46,401 nucleotides of DNA from Promicromonosporaceae bacterium (GTDB lineage: Bacteria; Actinomycetota; Actinomycetes; Actinomycetales; Cellulomonadaceae), in contig WRHK01000030.1 in the NCBI GenBank assembly GCA_009783295.1, positions 1 through 46,401 of the forward strand, given 5' to 3'. Shown here in pieces: positions 34,804 through 42,960 of the stretch. The stretch's first letter is position 1. Every line of letters begins with the position of its first letter. The notes beneath the pieces were generated by a model that saw only the letters and a list, made by a program, of their open reading frames with translations, searched no databases and had not been told where the DNA came from. Both the position numbers and the translations under genes were made by a program.

Positions 34804-35102
34804 TCGCGAACCTCGGGTTCGCCCTCGCCGGTGCGTGGAAGGTGCTGCTGGCCGGGATGATCCTCGGCGCCGGGGTGCCGACGTTCTTCGCCCTGGGGAT
34901 CCGCGCCCTGGCCTGGGGCACGGAGGGAGCCGGCGAGGCGCTCGCCGCCAGGCCCCGACCGGTCGGCAGGGTGCTCGCCGTGCTCTGCTTCGCCGTCGTG
35001 CTCTTCGCCGTCGTCGCCGGCTTTGCGATCATCATGGCTGCGGGGCTCGGGAAGGCGGTGTCGTTCGAGCACGTCTTCCCCGTCCTGGTGGCCAAGCACT
35101 GA
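34800..35102 (+). CDS. Small membrane protein downstream of PiT
   Basis: A 100-residue protein with two hydrophobic helices (about 5-35 and 55-80) and a short Arg/Pro cytoplasmic loop. The ATG overlaps the pit stop (ATGA), so it is translationally coupled. It corresponds in position and type to the membrane protein next to pitA in M. tuberculosis (Rv0544c). The function is unknown; it may assist the transporter. Confidence 0.8.
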   Translation: MIANLGFALAGAWKVLLAGMILGAGVPTFFALGIRALAWGTEGAGEALAARPRPVGRVLAVLCFAVVLFAVVAGFAIIMAAGLGKAVSFEHVFPVLVAKH

Positions 35103-35115
35103 CCGAGGAGCTGCC

Positions 35116-35436
35116 ATGAACGACGACCGGACGCCGTCACCCGGGATCTCGGCGCGCATCATCGAGTGGCTGCGGGCCGGGTACCCGGAGGGCGTCGACC
35201 CGCGCGACTACCCCGCCGTGCTGGCGGTGCTGAGCCGACGGCTGACGGAGAGCGACCTGGACGAGATCGCGGGCGACCTCGCGGTCGCGTCGGCATGGTC
35301 CGGCGAGCCGATCACGGCCGCCGACGTGCACCGGATGGTGCAGGAGCGGGCCTTCCAGAGCGCCACGCCGGAGGACCTGGAGCGCGTCTCCGCGCGCCTC
35401 GCGGCCGGCGGGTGGCCGTTGTCCGCAGGCGAGTAG
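35116..35436 (+). CDS. DUF3349 family protein
   Basis: A 106-residue soluble protein with the DUF3349 pattern: IIEWLRAGYPEGVDPRDYPAVLAVLSRRLTESDLDEIA, then the segment from ITAADVHRMV onward, where the family has a conserved second helical motif. A GAGGAGCTGCC site precedes the ATG, 13 nt after the small membrane protein. The trio PiT, membrane protein, DUF3349 mirrors Rv0545c-Rv0544c-Rv0543c. The biochemical role is unknown. Confidence 0.85.
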   Translation: MNDDRTPSPGISARIIEWLRAGYPEGVDPRDYPAVLAVLSRRLTESDLDEIAGDLAVASAWSGEPITAADVHRMVQERAFQSATPEDLERVSARLAAGGWPLSAGE

Positions 35437-35440
35437 GGAC

Positions 35441-35481
35441 TTCGACAGGCTCCCCCACCACCGGTGGTCGAGCCCGTCGAA
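35441..35481. repeat. REP-like imperfect palindrome (second copy)
   Basis: TTCGACAGGCTCCCCCACC and its partner GGTGGTCGAGCCCGTCGAA form an imperfect inverted repeat centred at 35462, with the same GGTGGT(T/C)GAGCC(T/C)GTCGA core as the element at 10675-10740. It lies between convergent genes and may end transcription. Confidence 0.75.
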
Positions 35482-35491
35482 ACCCTGTCGG

Positions 35492-36505
35492 CTACTCCTT
35501 CTTGTCCGCGTCCTCTGCGGAGTCCTCCGCCGCCTCGGTGGCCTCCGCCGCGGCGTCCGCGGCCGTGTCGGCCCCGTTCTTCGCCGTCGAGCGCGTGCGG
35601 CTCGTGACCTTCTTGGCCGCCTCGGCGGCCTTGTCGACGGCGTCGCTCATGTTCTCGCGCGCCCCGGCCAGGCGCTCGCTCGCCTCGGCGGCCCTGCCTG
35701 CCAGGTCCTCGCGCACCTCGGCGGCGCGCCCGGCGAGCTTCTCCCCCGCCTCCCGCGACCGCGCGACGGCGGCGCCTGCCGCCTCGCCCACGGCCTCGGC
35801 CGCGTCGCCGGCGCGGACGCGCGCCTCGCGGGCCACGCCCTCGTAGTCGGGCGTGCTGGACTGCTCCCAGGGCTCGGCCCAGGGGTCGTTCTGGGGCTGT
35901 GCACGGCGCCAGAACACGTACCCGACGGCCGCCGCCGCACCGACGAGCAGCACCCAGAAGAAGCCGCCCTTCTTCTTGTGGCGCACCACCGGGTCGGCCA
36001 CCGCTGCCGCCGCGGAGGCGACGGCGCCGGCCGCGATCCCGTCGGCCGCCGCCGACTTCGCGGCCGCCTCGTGGAACGCCGTGACCAGGCGCGGCAGGTA
36101 CTCGTCCACGATCTTGTCGTGCGCGACGTCCACCGCCTCGCCCGCGCGGACGTGGGCGGTGTCGATGAAGGGCACGAACTTCTCGTGCGCCGTGTCGATC
36201 AGCGGCACCAGGCGCTCGTGCGCGGTGTCGATGAGCGGACCGGCCTGGTCGGCCAGCTTCTCCATGCGCGGGGCGGCCGCCTGCACGGAGTCGTGCCACG
36301 CCTTCTCGGCGCGTGGCTTGAGCCAGGTGAGGAAGTCCCGGGCGTGAGGTTCAGCCCACTCCCGGGCCTGGACCGCCCGGACGCCCGCCTCCTTCGCGGC
36401 CCGGGACCCGACGTCGGACAACGTCGCCGCTGCCCGAGCGGCGGAGTCCTTGATCGCTTCGGTGTCGATCGACTGCACCGTCTCCGTCACGCTCTTTCGC
36501 ACCAT
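35492..36505 (-). CDS. Ala-rich single-pass membrane protein with IDTAH repeats
   Basis: A 337-residue protein of unknown function. The N-terminal helical region (1-180) contains a triple 11-residue repeat, PLIDTAHERLV / PLIDTAHEKFV / PFIDTAHVRAG, near 87-117. A Lys-rich stop-transfer and one membrane helix (KKKGGFFWVLLVGAAAAVGYVFWRR) come next, then a DPWAEPWE motif. The C-terminal tail is low-complexity, made of Ala/Glu/Arg heptad-like repeats (AGRAAEVREDLAGRAAEASERLAG) and ending acidic. Membrane proteins with the helix-DPWA arrangement are common upstream of ppiA in actinobacteria. I took the ATG at 36505; the open frame to 36616 crosses the ppiA start. Confidence 0.75.
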   Translation of the reverse strand: MVRKSVTETVQSIDTEAIKDSAARAAATLSDVGSRAAKEAGVRAVQAREWAEPHARDFLTWLKPRAEKAWHDSVQAAAPRMEKLADQAGPLIDTAHERLVPLIDTAHEKFVPFIDTAHVRAGEAVDVAHDKIVDEYLPRLVTAFHEAAAKSAAADGIAAGAVASAAAAVADPVVRHKKKGGFFWVLLVGAAAAVGYVFWRRAQPQNDPWAEPWEQSSTPDYEGVAREARVRAGDAAEAVGEAAGAAVARSREAGEKLAGRAAEVREDLAGRAAEASERLAGARENMSDAVDKAAEAAKKVTSRTRSTAKNGADTAADAAAEATEAAEDSAEDADKKE

Positions 36506-36606
36506 GGCCCCACTCTGCCACCGGGCCTGCGACGACGCAGAAGGGGCAGCCGCACCGTCGCGACCTGATCCGCCCCGACGGAGGGGCACCGTGCGAGGAT
36601 TGGCGC

Positions 36607-37146
36607 ATGTTCGCAACCCTGCACACCACGGCCGGCGACATCCGCATCGAGCTGCTGCCGAACCACGCGCCGAAGACCGTCAAGAACTTCGTCGGTCTCG
36701 CCACGGGCACCCAGACCTGGACCGACCCGAAGACCGGCGAGGAGAAGAGCACGCCCCTGTACGACGGCGTCATCTTCCACCGTGTCATCGACAACTTCAT
36801 GATCCAGGGCGGCGACCCGCTCGGCACCGGCACGGGCGGCCCCGGCTACACGTTCGACGACGAGATCCACCCCGAGCTGGGCTTCACCGAGAAGTACCTG
36901 CTCGCGATGGCCAACGCGGGCAAGCGCCGCAACCCGGTGACGGGCGAGGTCGGCGGCACGAACGGCTCGCAGTTCTTCATCACCACCACCGAGACGCCGT
37001 GGCTCAACGGCAAGCACACGATCTTCGGCAAGGTGGCGGACGACGCCTCGAAGGCCGTCGTCGACGCCATCGGCACCACCCGTACCCGCCCGGGCGACCG
37101 CCCGGTCGAGGACATCGTCATCAGCAGCATCACCATCGAGGACTGA
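36607..37146 (+). CDS. ppiA: Cyclophilin-type peptidyl-prolyl cis-trans isomerase
   Basis: A 179-residue cytoplasmic cyclophilin that speeds proline isomerisation during folding. The active-site segments YDGVIFHRVIDNFMIQGGDP (catalytic Arg), GTNGSQFFITT and WLNGKHTIFGKV are intact. There is no signal peptide. A GAGGA site precedes the ATG. It is the first gene of the conserved ppiA-rhomboid-crgA stretch found downstream of gyrA in actinobacteria. Confidence 0.95.
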   Translation: MFATLHTTAGDIRIELLPNHAPKTVKNFVGLATGTQTWTDPKTGEEKSTPLYDGVIFHRVIDNFMIQGGDPLGTGTGGPGYTFDDEIHPELGFTEKYLLAMANAGKRRNPVTGEVGGTNGSQFFITTTETPWLNGKHTIFGKVADDASKAVVDAIGTTRTRPGDRPVEDIVISSITIED

Positions 37147-37185
37147 CACATCAGCACGGAGCTTCCCGCGGGCGACCCGGTCCCG

Positions 37186-38034
37186 GTGTGCCCTCGGCAC
37201 CCGGACCGGGTCGCGTACGTGCGCTGTCAGCGGTGCGGGCGGCCTGCCTGCCCCGAGTGCCAGCGGCCTGCGGCCGTCGGCATCCAGTGCGTGGACTGCG
37301 TCCGCGAGGCGGCCAAGACGGCGCCGCGCACGACGACGGCGGTCGGCGGGCGGGTGCGCCGCGGGCGGCCCGTGGTGACGTTCACCCTCATCGGGATCTG
37401 CGTGGTCAGCTTCCTGCTGCAGCTGGCCACCGGCGGGCGCTGGACGGTCGACTTCCAGTTCTGGCCGGGCATCGGGCTGCACGAGCCGTGGCGGTTCCTC
37501 TCCGCCGCGTTCCTGCACTCCACGAGCTTCCTGCCGCACATCCTGTTCAACATGTACGCCCTGTACATCACCGGGCAGTTCCTCGAGCCGGTGCTGGGGC
37601 GGGCACGCTTCATCACGCTGTGCCTGGTCAGCGCCGTCGGGGCGTCGGTGGGCGTCGTGCTGCTGACGAGCCCGACGCTCGCCGCGCAGTCGGTGTCCTG
37701 GGGACCCGCCGTCGTCGGCGCCTCGGGCATGGTGTTCGGGCTGTTCGGCGCGATGGTGCCCGTGCTGAGACGCATGGGGGCGAACGCCGCCCAGGTGATC
37801 GGCCTCATCGCCATCAACGGGATCATCGGCTTCGTGGTGCCCGGGATCGCCTGGCAGGCGCACGCGGGCGGCCTCGTCACCGGCCTGGTGCTGGGCTGGG
37901 GCTTCTCCCACGCACCGCGGAACCGGCAGAAGCTCGTCGCTGTGCTGCTGCCGGCCGCGGTGGTGCTGGTGCTGGTGGGCGTGACCCTGGCGCGCTACGC
38001 CGCAGCGCCGCTGGGTCTGTCCTTCTGGCTCTAG
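37186..38034 (+). CDS. Rhomboid intramembrane serine protease with N-terminal zinc-finger-like domain
   Basis: A protein of at least 282 residues. The N-terminus has cysteines at 2, 14, 17, 22, 25, 35 and 38 (CPRHP...CQRCGRPACPECQ...CVDC), a B-box-like zinc-binding module. A six-helix rhomboid domain follows, with HILFN (loop/His region), the nucleophile Ser180 in GASG and the catalytic His226 in HAGG. The GTG at 37186 is the first ordinary start codon, but the reading frame is open back to the ppiA stop. An ATC at 37150 followed by AGC ACG GAG reads like the usual N-terminus of homologues (MSTELP...), so an unusual ATC start is possible. Confidence 0.88.
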   Translation: MCPRHPDRVAYVRCQRCGRPACPECQRPAAVGIQCVDCVREAAKTAPRTTTAVGGRVRRGRPVVTFTLIGICVVSFLLQLATGGRWTVDFQFWPGIGLHEPWRFLSAAFLHSTSFLPHILFNMYALYITGQFLEPVLGRARFITLCLVSAVGASVGVVLLTSPTLAAQSVSWGPAVVGASGMVFGLFGAMVPVLRRMGANAAQVIGLIAINGIIGFVVPGIAWQAHAGGLVTGLVLGWGFSHAPRNRQKLVAVLLPAAVVLVLVGVTLARYAAAPLGLSFWL

Positions 38035-38041
38035 GCCAGGG

Positions 38042-38308
38042 CTACTTCCACTGGGTCGTGAGGCCGAAGCCGCTGATGATCAGCGCGAAGCCGATCAGCA
38101 GGTTCCACTGGTGCAGCGCCGGGATGGGCCACCCCGTCAGGTAGTAGACGACCAGCCAGACCAGACCGAGCACCATCAGGCCGATCATGACGGGCACGAG
38201 CCAGACGGGGTTGCCGGACTTCGACGCCGCGGCCTCCTTGGCCGCACGCTCCGCGAACTGCGGGTCGGGGGTCGAGACCTTCTTCTTGCGCGACTTCGAC
38301 TCGGGCAC
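38042..38308 (-). CDS. crgA: Cell division protein CrgA
   Basis: An 88-residue membrane protein of the actinobacterial divisome, interacting with FtsZ, FtsI and related proteins in mycobacteria and inhibiting premature septation in Streptomyces. It has a Lys/Arg-rich N-terminus (PESKSRKKKV), then two membrane helices (WLVPVMIGLMVLGLVWLVVYYL and LLIGFALIISGFGL) and the conserved WPIP..WN segment. It is convergent with the rhomboid gene, with only 7 nt between stops and no hairpin seen. Confidence 0.95.
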   Translation of the reverse strand: MPESKSRKKKVSTPDPQFAERAAKEAAASKSGNPVWLVPVMIGLMVLGLVWLVVYYLTGWPIPALHQWNLLIGFALIISGFGLTTQWK

Positions 38309-38430
38309 GGTCGCAGCTCCTCGTTCTCGGTGACGACAGGCGCCGGGCCGGTCGTGGACGACATTCCGTCGACTAGCGTAGTGGCCAGGCCCCGTGGCCC
38401 TGTGACCGCTGCCCGACCGGAGGTGTGATC

Positions 38431-39204
38431 GTGACGCGCCGTGCGCTCCCCCGTGTCCTGCGGCTGCCCGCGTCGGCCGGCCGGGTGCGCCCCGCCGTCA
38501 CCGTCGCCGTGGTCGCCGCCCTCGCCGGGCTCATGTTCGCGGCGAGCGCGCAGCTGGCCCACGGCAGCTCCGGTCTGCGCCACCCCACGGACCTCGCCGA
38601 CCTGGTCAGCGCCGAGTCGTCCCGCGTCACCACGCTCACGTCGCAGGTCGACGAGCTGCGCAACGAGGTGGACCGGCTGACGGCCCAGGCGCCGGTCACC
38701 GACACCGAGGACCCGGCCCTCGCCAAGCGCGAGGGCATGCTCGTGGGCTCGCTGCCCGTGGCGGGCACCGGGATCTCCGTCCAGCTCGACGACGCCCCGG
38801 CGTCGAGCTCCTCCATCCCCGGCGTGACCGCGGACGACCTGGTGGTGCACCAGCAGGACATCCAGCACGTCATCAACGCCCTGTGGGCAGGCGGCGCCGA
38901 GGCCATGACCCTCCAGGGCGAGCGGGTCATCATGACGTCCGCGTTCCGCTGCTCCGGCAACATCCTGCTGCTGCACGGCCGCGTGTTCAGCCCGCCGTAC
39001 ACGATCCAGGCGATCGGCGACCCGGCGGCCCTGCGCGCCGCGCTCGACGCCTCGCCCGGCGTCACCACCTACCGCGCGTACGTCGCCGCCGTCGGCCTGG
39101 GCTGGGGCGTGCGCAACGAGTCGAACCTGTCCCTCCCCGCGTACTCCGGGTCGTGGGACCTGCAGTACGCGACCCTCCCCGCAGGCACGGACCCGCTGCG
39201 ATGA
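38431..39204 (+). CDS. DUF881 membrane-anchored protein
   Basis: A 257-residue protein of the DUF881 family. One N-terminal membrane helix (VTVAVVAALAGLMFAASAQ) is followed by a coiled-coil stretch (SAESSRVTTLTSQVDELRNEVDRLTAQ) and the DUF881 domain (TGISVQLDD...VVHQQDIQHVINALWAGGAEAMTLQGERVIMTS). The family is found next to crgA and sortase genes; its role is unknown, probably envelope or division related. The GTG at 38431 has GGAGG 7 nt upstream; a GTG at 38425 is too close to that site. It overlaps the sortase start by 4 nt. Confidence 0.87.
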   Translation: MTRRALPRVLRLPASAGRVRPAVTVAVVAALAGLMFAASAQLAHGSSGLRHPTDLADLVSAESSRVTTLTSQVDELRNEVDRLTAQAPVTDTEDPALAKREGMLVGSLPVAGTGISVQLDDAPASSSSIPGVTADDLVVHQQDIQHVINALWAGGAEAMTLQGERVIMTSAFRCSGNILLLHGRVFSPPYTIQAIGDPAALRAALDASPGVTTYRAYVAAVGLGWGVRNESNLSLPAYSGSWDLQYATLPAGTDPLR

Positions 39205-39980
39205 GCGCGCACGCCAGGGTCCGCCGGGGCGGGGCGGGCACCGCCGTCGTCGGCGTCTTCGGGGAGCTGCTCATCACCGCCGGCGTGGTGCTGGGCCTGT
39301 TCGTGGTGTGGCAGCTGTGGTGGACCGACGTCGTCGCGCTGCGCGAGCAGCAGCAGGTGCTGCACGCCCTCCAGTGGGAGCCCCCGCCGCCCGCGGCCTC
39401 CGCCGCGCCCGCGCCCGTGGAGCGCCGGGACGACCCGCCCGTCGACCCGCAGCCTGCGTTCGGCCAGGTGTTCGCGCAGCTCTACGTGCCCCGGTTCGGC
39501 CCCACGTACGTCTCGCCCATCGCGGGCGGCGTCGACCGCGAGCAGATCCTCGACAGGCTCGGCATCGGGCACTACCCCGACACGGCCATGCCGGGCGAGC
39601 TCGGGAACTTCGCGACGGCCGGCCACCGCACCACGTTCGGCAAGCCGTACAACCTCATCGCCGACCTCCAGGACGGCGACGCCCTCGTGGTGCGCACCCG
39701 CACCACCTGGTACGTGTACCGCGTGGTCAGCCACGAGATCGTCTACCCGTGGCAGGTCGAGGTGATCTCGCCGATCCCCGGCCTCAAGCCCGGCGACCCG
39801 ATCCCGCCGCTCACCGAGCGGTGGATGACGATGACCGCCTGCCACCCCATGTTCTCGGCCCGGCAGCGGTACGTGGTGCACGCCAAGTTCGACTACTGGA
39901 TGCCCGTGAGCGAGGGCACGCCCAAGGAGCTCACCGACGCGGGTGTCAAGGTGATCGGTGCCGTCGGAGAGGGGTCCTGA
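39201..39980 (+). CDS. Class E sortase
   Basis: A 259-residue cysteine transpeptidase that would anchor surface proteins with a sorting motif, LAXTG-like in high-GC actinobacteria. It has one N-terminal membrane helix (ITAGVVLGLFVVWQLWW), a Pro-rich linker, and the sortase fold with catalytic His142 (TAGHRTT), Cys214 (MTACHPM) and an Arg at 221 or 223 (SARQRYV). Its ATG overlaps the DUF881 stop and its stop overlaps the next ATG, so three genes are coupled. No sorting substrate was found in this window. Confidence 0.92.
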   Translation: MSAHARVRRGGAGTAVVGVFGELLITAGVVLGLFVVWQLWWTDVVALREQQQVLHALQWEPPPPAASAAPAPVERRDDPPVDPQPAFGQVFAQLYVPRFGPTYVSPIAGGVDREQILDRLGIGHYPDTAMPGELGNFATAGHRTTFGKPYNLIADLQDGDALVVRTRTTWYVYRVVSHEIVYPWQVEVISPIPGLKPGDPIPPLTERWMTMTACHPMFSARQRYVVHAKFDYWMPVSEGTPKELTDAGVKVIGAVGEGS

Positions 39981-40135
39981 TGTACGGGGCGCTGTGGCGC
40001 GTGCTTCCCGGGCCGTGGTGGGTCCGCACGCTGATCCTGCTGGTGCTCGCGGCCGCGATCGTGGCCGTGTGCTTCGAGTGGGTGTTCCCGTGGGTCTCGA
40101 CATATGTGTCGTTCAACCAGAACACCGTAGGGTGA
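39980..40135 (+). CDS. 51-residue membrane protein between sortase and pabA
   Basis: A short protein with one membrane helix (VRTLILLVLAAAIVAVCFEWVFPWV) and a hydrophilic C-terminus ending FNQNTVG. The ATG overlaps the sortase stop (TGATG). Small proteins of this form occur at this position in related actinobacteria; the function is unknown. Confidence 0.75.
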   Translation: MYGALWRVLPGPWWVRTLILLVLAAAIVAVCFEWVFPWVSTYVSFNQNTVG

Positions 40136-40139
40136 CGCC

Positions 40140-40808
40140 GTGAGCCCCAGGATCCTCGTCGTCGACAACTACGACTCCTTCGTCTACACGATCGTCGGCT
40201 ACCTCGACCAGCTCGGTGCGAGCACCGTCGTGGTGCGCAACGACGCCGTGCCCGCGTCGGTGACGCAGGCGCCCGAGGGCGGCCGCATCACCGACGCCGA
40301 CGGCCTCCCGTTCGACGGCGTCCTCGTGTCCCCCGGACCCGGCACGCCGCACGACGCCGGGGCGTCCGAGGACGTCATCCGCGCCTGCGCCCGCACCCGC
40401 ACGCCGATGCTGGGCGTCTGCCTGGGCCACCAGGCGCTCGCCGAGGTGTTCGGCGCGACCGTCTCGCACGCCCCCGAGCTCATGCACGGCAAGACGAGCC
40501 TCGTGGAGCACGGCGGCGCCGGCGTGGTCGCGGGGCTGGTGCGGCCCTTCGTGGCCACGCGCTACCACTCGCTGGCGGTCGAGCCGGAGACGGTGCCGGC
40601 CGAGCTCGAGGTCACGTGCGCGACGGCGTCGGGCATCGTCATGGGCCTGCAGCACCGCGAGCTGCCGCTGCACGGGGTGCAGTTCCACCCCGAGTCGGTG
40701 CTGACGCAGGGCGGGCACCGCCTGCTCGCCAACTGGCTCGAGATCTGCGGCGACGACGGGGCGGTGGAGCGGTCGGCCGGGATGGCGCCGCTCGTGCACA
40801 CGGCCTGA
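40140..40808 (+). CDS. pabA: Aminodeoxychorismate/anthranilate synthase glutamine amidotransferase
   Basis: A 222-residue class I glutamine amidotransferase that supplies ammonia for p-aminobenzoate (folate) or anthranilate (tryptophan) synthesis. It begins with DNYDSFVYTIVGYL and has the nucleophile Cys94 in GVCLGHQA and the His-Glu pair in VQFHPES. The partner component I gene is not in the window, so pabA versus trpG cannot be decided here; the location next to pknB matches Rv0013 (annotated trpG). The GTG start is 4 nt after the small membrane gene. Confidence 0.93.
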   Translation: MSPRILVVDNYDSFVYTIVGYLDQLGASTVVVRNDAVPASVTQAPEGGRITDADGLPFDGVLVSPGPGTPHDAGASEDVIRACARTRTPMLGVCLGHQALAEVFGATVSHAPELMHGKTSLVEHGGAGVVAGLVRPFVATRYHSLAVEPETVPAELEVTCATASGIVMGLQHRELPLHGVQFHPESVLTQGGHRLLANWLEICGDDGAVERSAGMAPLVHTA

Positions 40809-40819
40809 GGCCTTCCGGA

Positions 40820-40866
40820 ACGCACGAAGGGGCGGGACCCGATCCGGGTCCCGCCCCTTCGTGCGT
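40820..40866. terminator. Strong bidirectional terminator between pabA and pknB
   Basis: A perfect 22-bp stem (40820-40841 with 40845-40866, beginning ACGCACGAAGGGGCGGGACC) encloses a 3-nt loop between convergent genes, 5 nt before the pknB stop. Confidence 0.92.
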
Positions 40867-40871
40867 CTGCG

Positions 40872-42959
40872 CTACGGCGTCGGCGTCGCGTCCGGCGTCG
40901 GGTCGGGCGACGTACCGTTGCCGGGCTGCCCGGTGCCGCTGTTCGGGTCCTTGCCCTTCGAGATGACCACCGTGATCGGGGTGCCCTCGTCGACCATCGT
41001 GCCGGCCGGCGGGTTGGTGCGGATCACCTCGGTGACCGGGACCGTGTCGGAGAACTCGTACTTGGTCTGCGGGTTGAGGCCGCCGAGCGCCTGCTGCACC
41101 TGGTCGTCGGTCCACACCTTGTTGGTGATGTCCGGGACCTTCAGCTGCTGGACCTGCGGCGCCGTCGCGACGCTCAGCGTCACGGTCGAGCCCTGCGGCA
41201 CCTTGCCGGGTGCCGGGTCGGTGTCGATGACGGTGCCCGGGTCGTGCTGGGCGTCCTCGACCTGGGTCTGGGCGGGCACCAGCTTGAGGCGCGACAGCTC
41301 GGCCAGCGCCTGGTTGACCGTCATGCCCTTGAGGTCGGTCAGGTCGACGGTGCCGTCGGAGACGAACAGGTTGACCGTCTGACCAGCCTGGACGTTCTGG
41401 TTGGCGATCGGGTCCGTCTTGGTGACGTTCCCGCTCGGCACGTCGACGCTCGACTCCTGCGTGACGGTGCCCACCGTCAGGCCCGCGGCCTGGATGGCAG
41501 CCTTCGCGTCGTCCAGCGACTTGCCCGTGACGTCAGGGACACCCAGCGACGAGGGGCCGCCGGAGAAGAAGACGGTGACGGTCGAGTTGAGGTCGGCCGT
41601 CTTGCCCGCCGCGGGGTCCTGACGGGTGGCCGTGCCCTCCTTCGCGTTCGAGTCCTGGTCGATCTGGCTGTCGAACCGGAACCCGGCGTCGGTGACGATC
41701 TTCCGGGCGTCCTCGATGGACGTGCCGACCTGCACCTCCGGAACCTCGGCCGTGGTGGGCTTGTTCGGCTGGTTCAGCATGATCGCGATGAGGATCGCGG
41801 CCACGGCCAGGACGCCCACGGTGATCAGGGTCCACATGAGGCCCTTCTTGCGGCGGTCCTCCTTGCGCTCCGCGCGAGCGGCGGCGCCGTTGGCCCCGGC
41901 ACCCGCGACGGCTGCGCCCGCCCCGTTGCCCGCCGGCAGGCCGGCCGCGCCCCACTGCTGGGTGGCGGCCGTGGGCGGCGTGAGCAGCTGCGTGCCGCCG
42001 TCGGCCAGCGGGGCGCCGTACGCGACGGTCGGGGCACCGCCGAGGGCCGCACCGGCCGCCGCGAGCCCGGCGCCGACGGCCGGAGCCGCGACCGCCGCGC
42101 CACGCATGGCGTTCTCGAGGTCGGCGCGGAACTCCGCGGCCGACGAGTAGCGGGCCGTGCGCTCCTTGGCCAGGGCCTTGAGCGTGATGCGGTCCAGCAC
42201 CTCGGGCACGTCGGACGCGATCTCGCTGGGGCGCTGCGGCGCCTGGCCCACGTGCTGGTACGCGACCGCGACGGGCGAGTCGCCGATGAACGGCGGGCGG
42301 CCCGTGAGCAGCTCGAACAACAGGCAGCCCGTGGAGTAGAGGTCGCTGCGGGCGTCGACCGTCTCGCCACGCGCCTGCTCCGGGGACAGGTACTGGGCGG
42401 TGCCGATGACGGCGTGCGTCGCCGTCATCGTCGCGGCCGAGTCGGCGACCGCGCGGGCGATGCCGAAATCCATGACCTTGACCGCGCCGGTGGGCGTGAT
42501 CATCACGTTGGCGGGCTTGATGTCGCGGTGGATGATGCCGGCGTGGTGCGAGTACTCGAGGGCGCTGAGCACGCCGGCCGTGATCTCCACGGCCTCCTCG
42601 ATCGGCACCGCGGCGCCGTCCTGCAGGATGTCGCGGACCGTGTGGCCCTCGACGTACTCCATGACGATGAACGGGATGTGCACCTGGTTGCCCGTGGCCG
42701 GGTCGGTGTGCACGTCCTCTCCCGTGTCGTACACGGCGACGACGGCCGGGTGGTTGAGGGCCGCGGCCGACTGCGCCTCGCGGCGGAAGCGGGCCAGGAA
42801 GGACGGGTCGCGCGCCAGGTCGGAGCGCAGCACCTTGATCGCGACGGTGCGCCCGAGGCGTGCGTCGTGGCCGATGTGCACCTCGGCCATGCCGCCGCGG
42901 CCGATGAGCTCACCGACCTCGTATCGGCCCGCGAGCACGCGGGGCGTGTTGTCCACCAA
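40872..42959 (-). CDS. pknB: Serine/threonine protein kinase PknB with four PASTA domains
   Basis: A 695-residue transmembrane Hanks-type kinase that senses peptidoglycan fragments and controls growth and cell-wall synthesis. The glycine loop is IGRGGMAEV, with the ATP Lys in VAIKVL, the catalytic loop HRDIKPANVMI and DFGIA. An Ala/Gly-rich juxtamembrane region (about 285-365) precedes one helix (LMWTLITVGVLAVAAILIAIML). Four PASTA repeats run from about 402 to 670, and a Pro/Thr tail ends the protein. The start is TTG at 42959 (AAGGA 8 nt upstream, inside pknA); a GTG one codon later is the alternative. Only one base separates it from the pknA stop. Confidence 0.94.
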   Translation of the reverse strand: MVDNTPRVLAGRYEVGELIGRGGMAEVHIGHDARLGRTVAIKVLRSDLARDPSFLARFRREAQSAAALNHPAVVAVYDTGEDVHTDPATGNQVHIPFIVMEYVEGHTVRDILQDGAAVPIEEAVEITAGVLSALEYSHHAGIIHRDIKPANVMITPTGAVKVMDFGIARAVADSAATMTATHAVIGTAQYLSPEQARGETVDARSDLYSTGCLLFELLTGRPPFIGDSPVAVAYQHVGQAPQRPSEIASDVPEVLDRITLKALAKERTARYSSAAEFRADLENAMRGAAVAAPAVGAGLAAAGAALGGAPTVAYGAPLADGGTQLLTPPTAATQQWGAAGLPAGNGAGAAVAGAGANGAAARAERKEDRRKKGLMWTLITVGVLAVAAILIAIMLNQPNKPTTAEVPEVQVGTSIEDARKIVTDAGFRFDSQIDQDSNAKEGTATRQDPAAGKTADLNSTVTVFFSGGPSSLGVPDVTGKSLDDAKAAIQAAGLTVGTVTQESSVDVPSGNVTKTDPIANQNVQAGQTVNLFVSDGTVDLTDLKGMTVNQALAELSRLKLVPAQTQVEDAQHDPGTVIDTDPAPGKVPQGSTVTLSVATAPQVQQLKVPDITNKVWTDDQVQQALGGLNPQTKYEFSDTVPVTEVIRTNPPAGTMVDEGTPITVVISKGKDPNSGTGQPGNGTSPDPTPDATPTP

Positions 42960-42960
42960 C

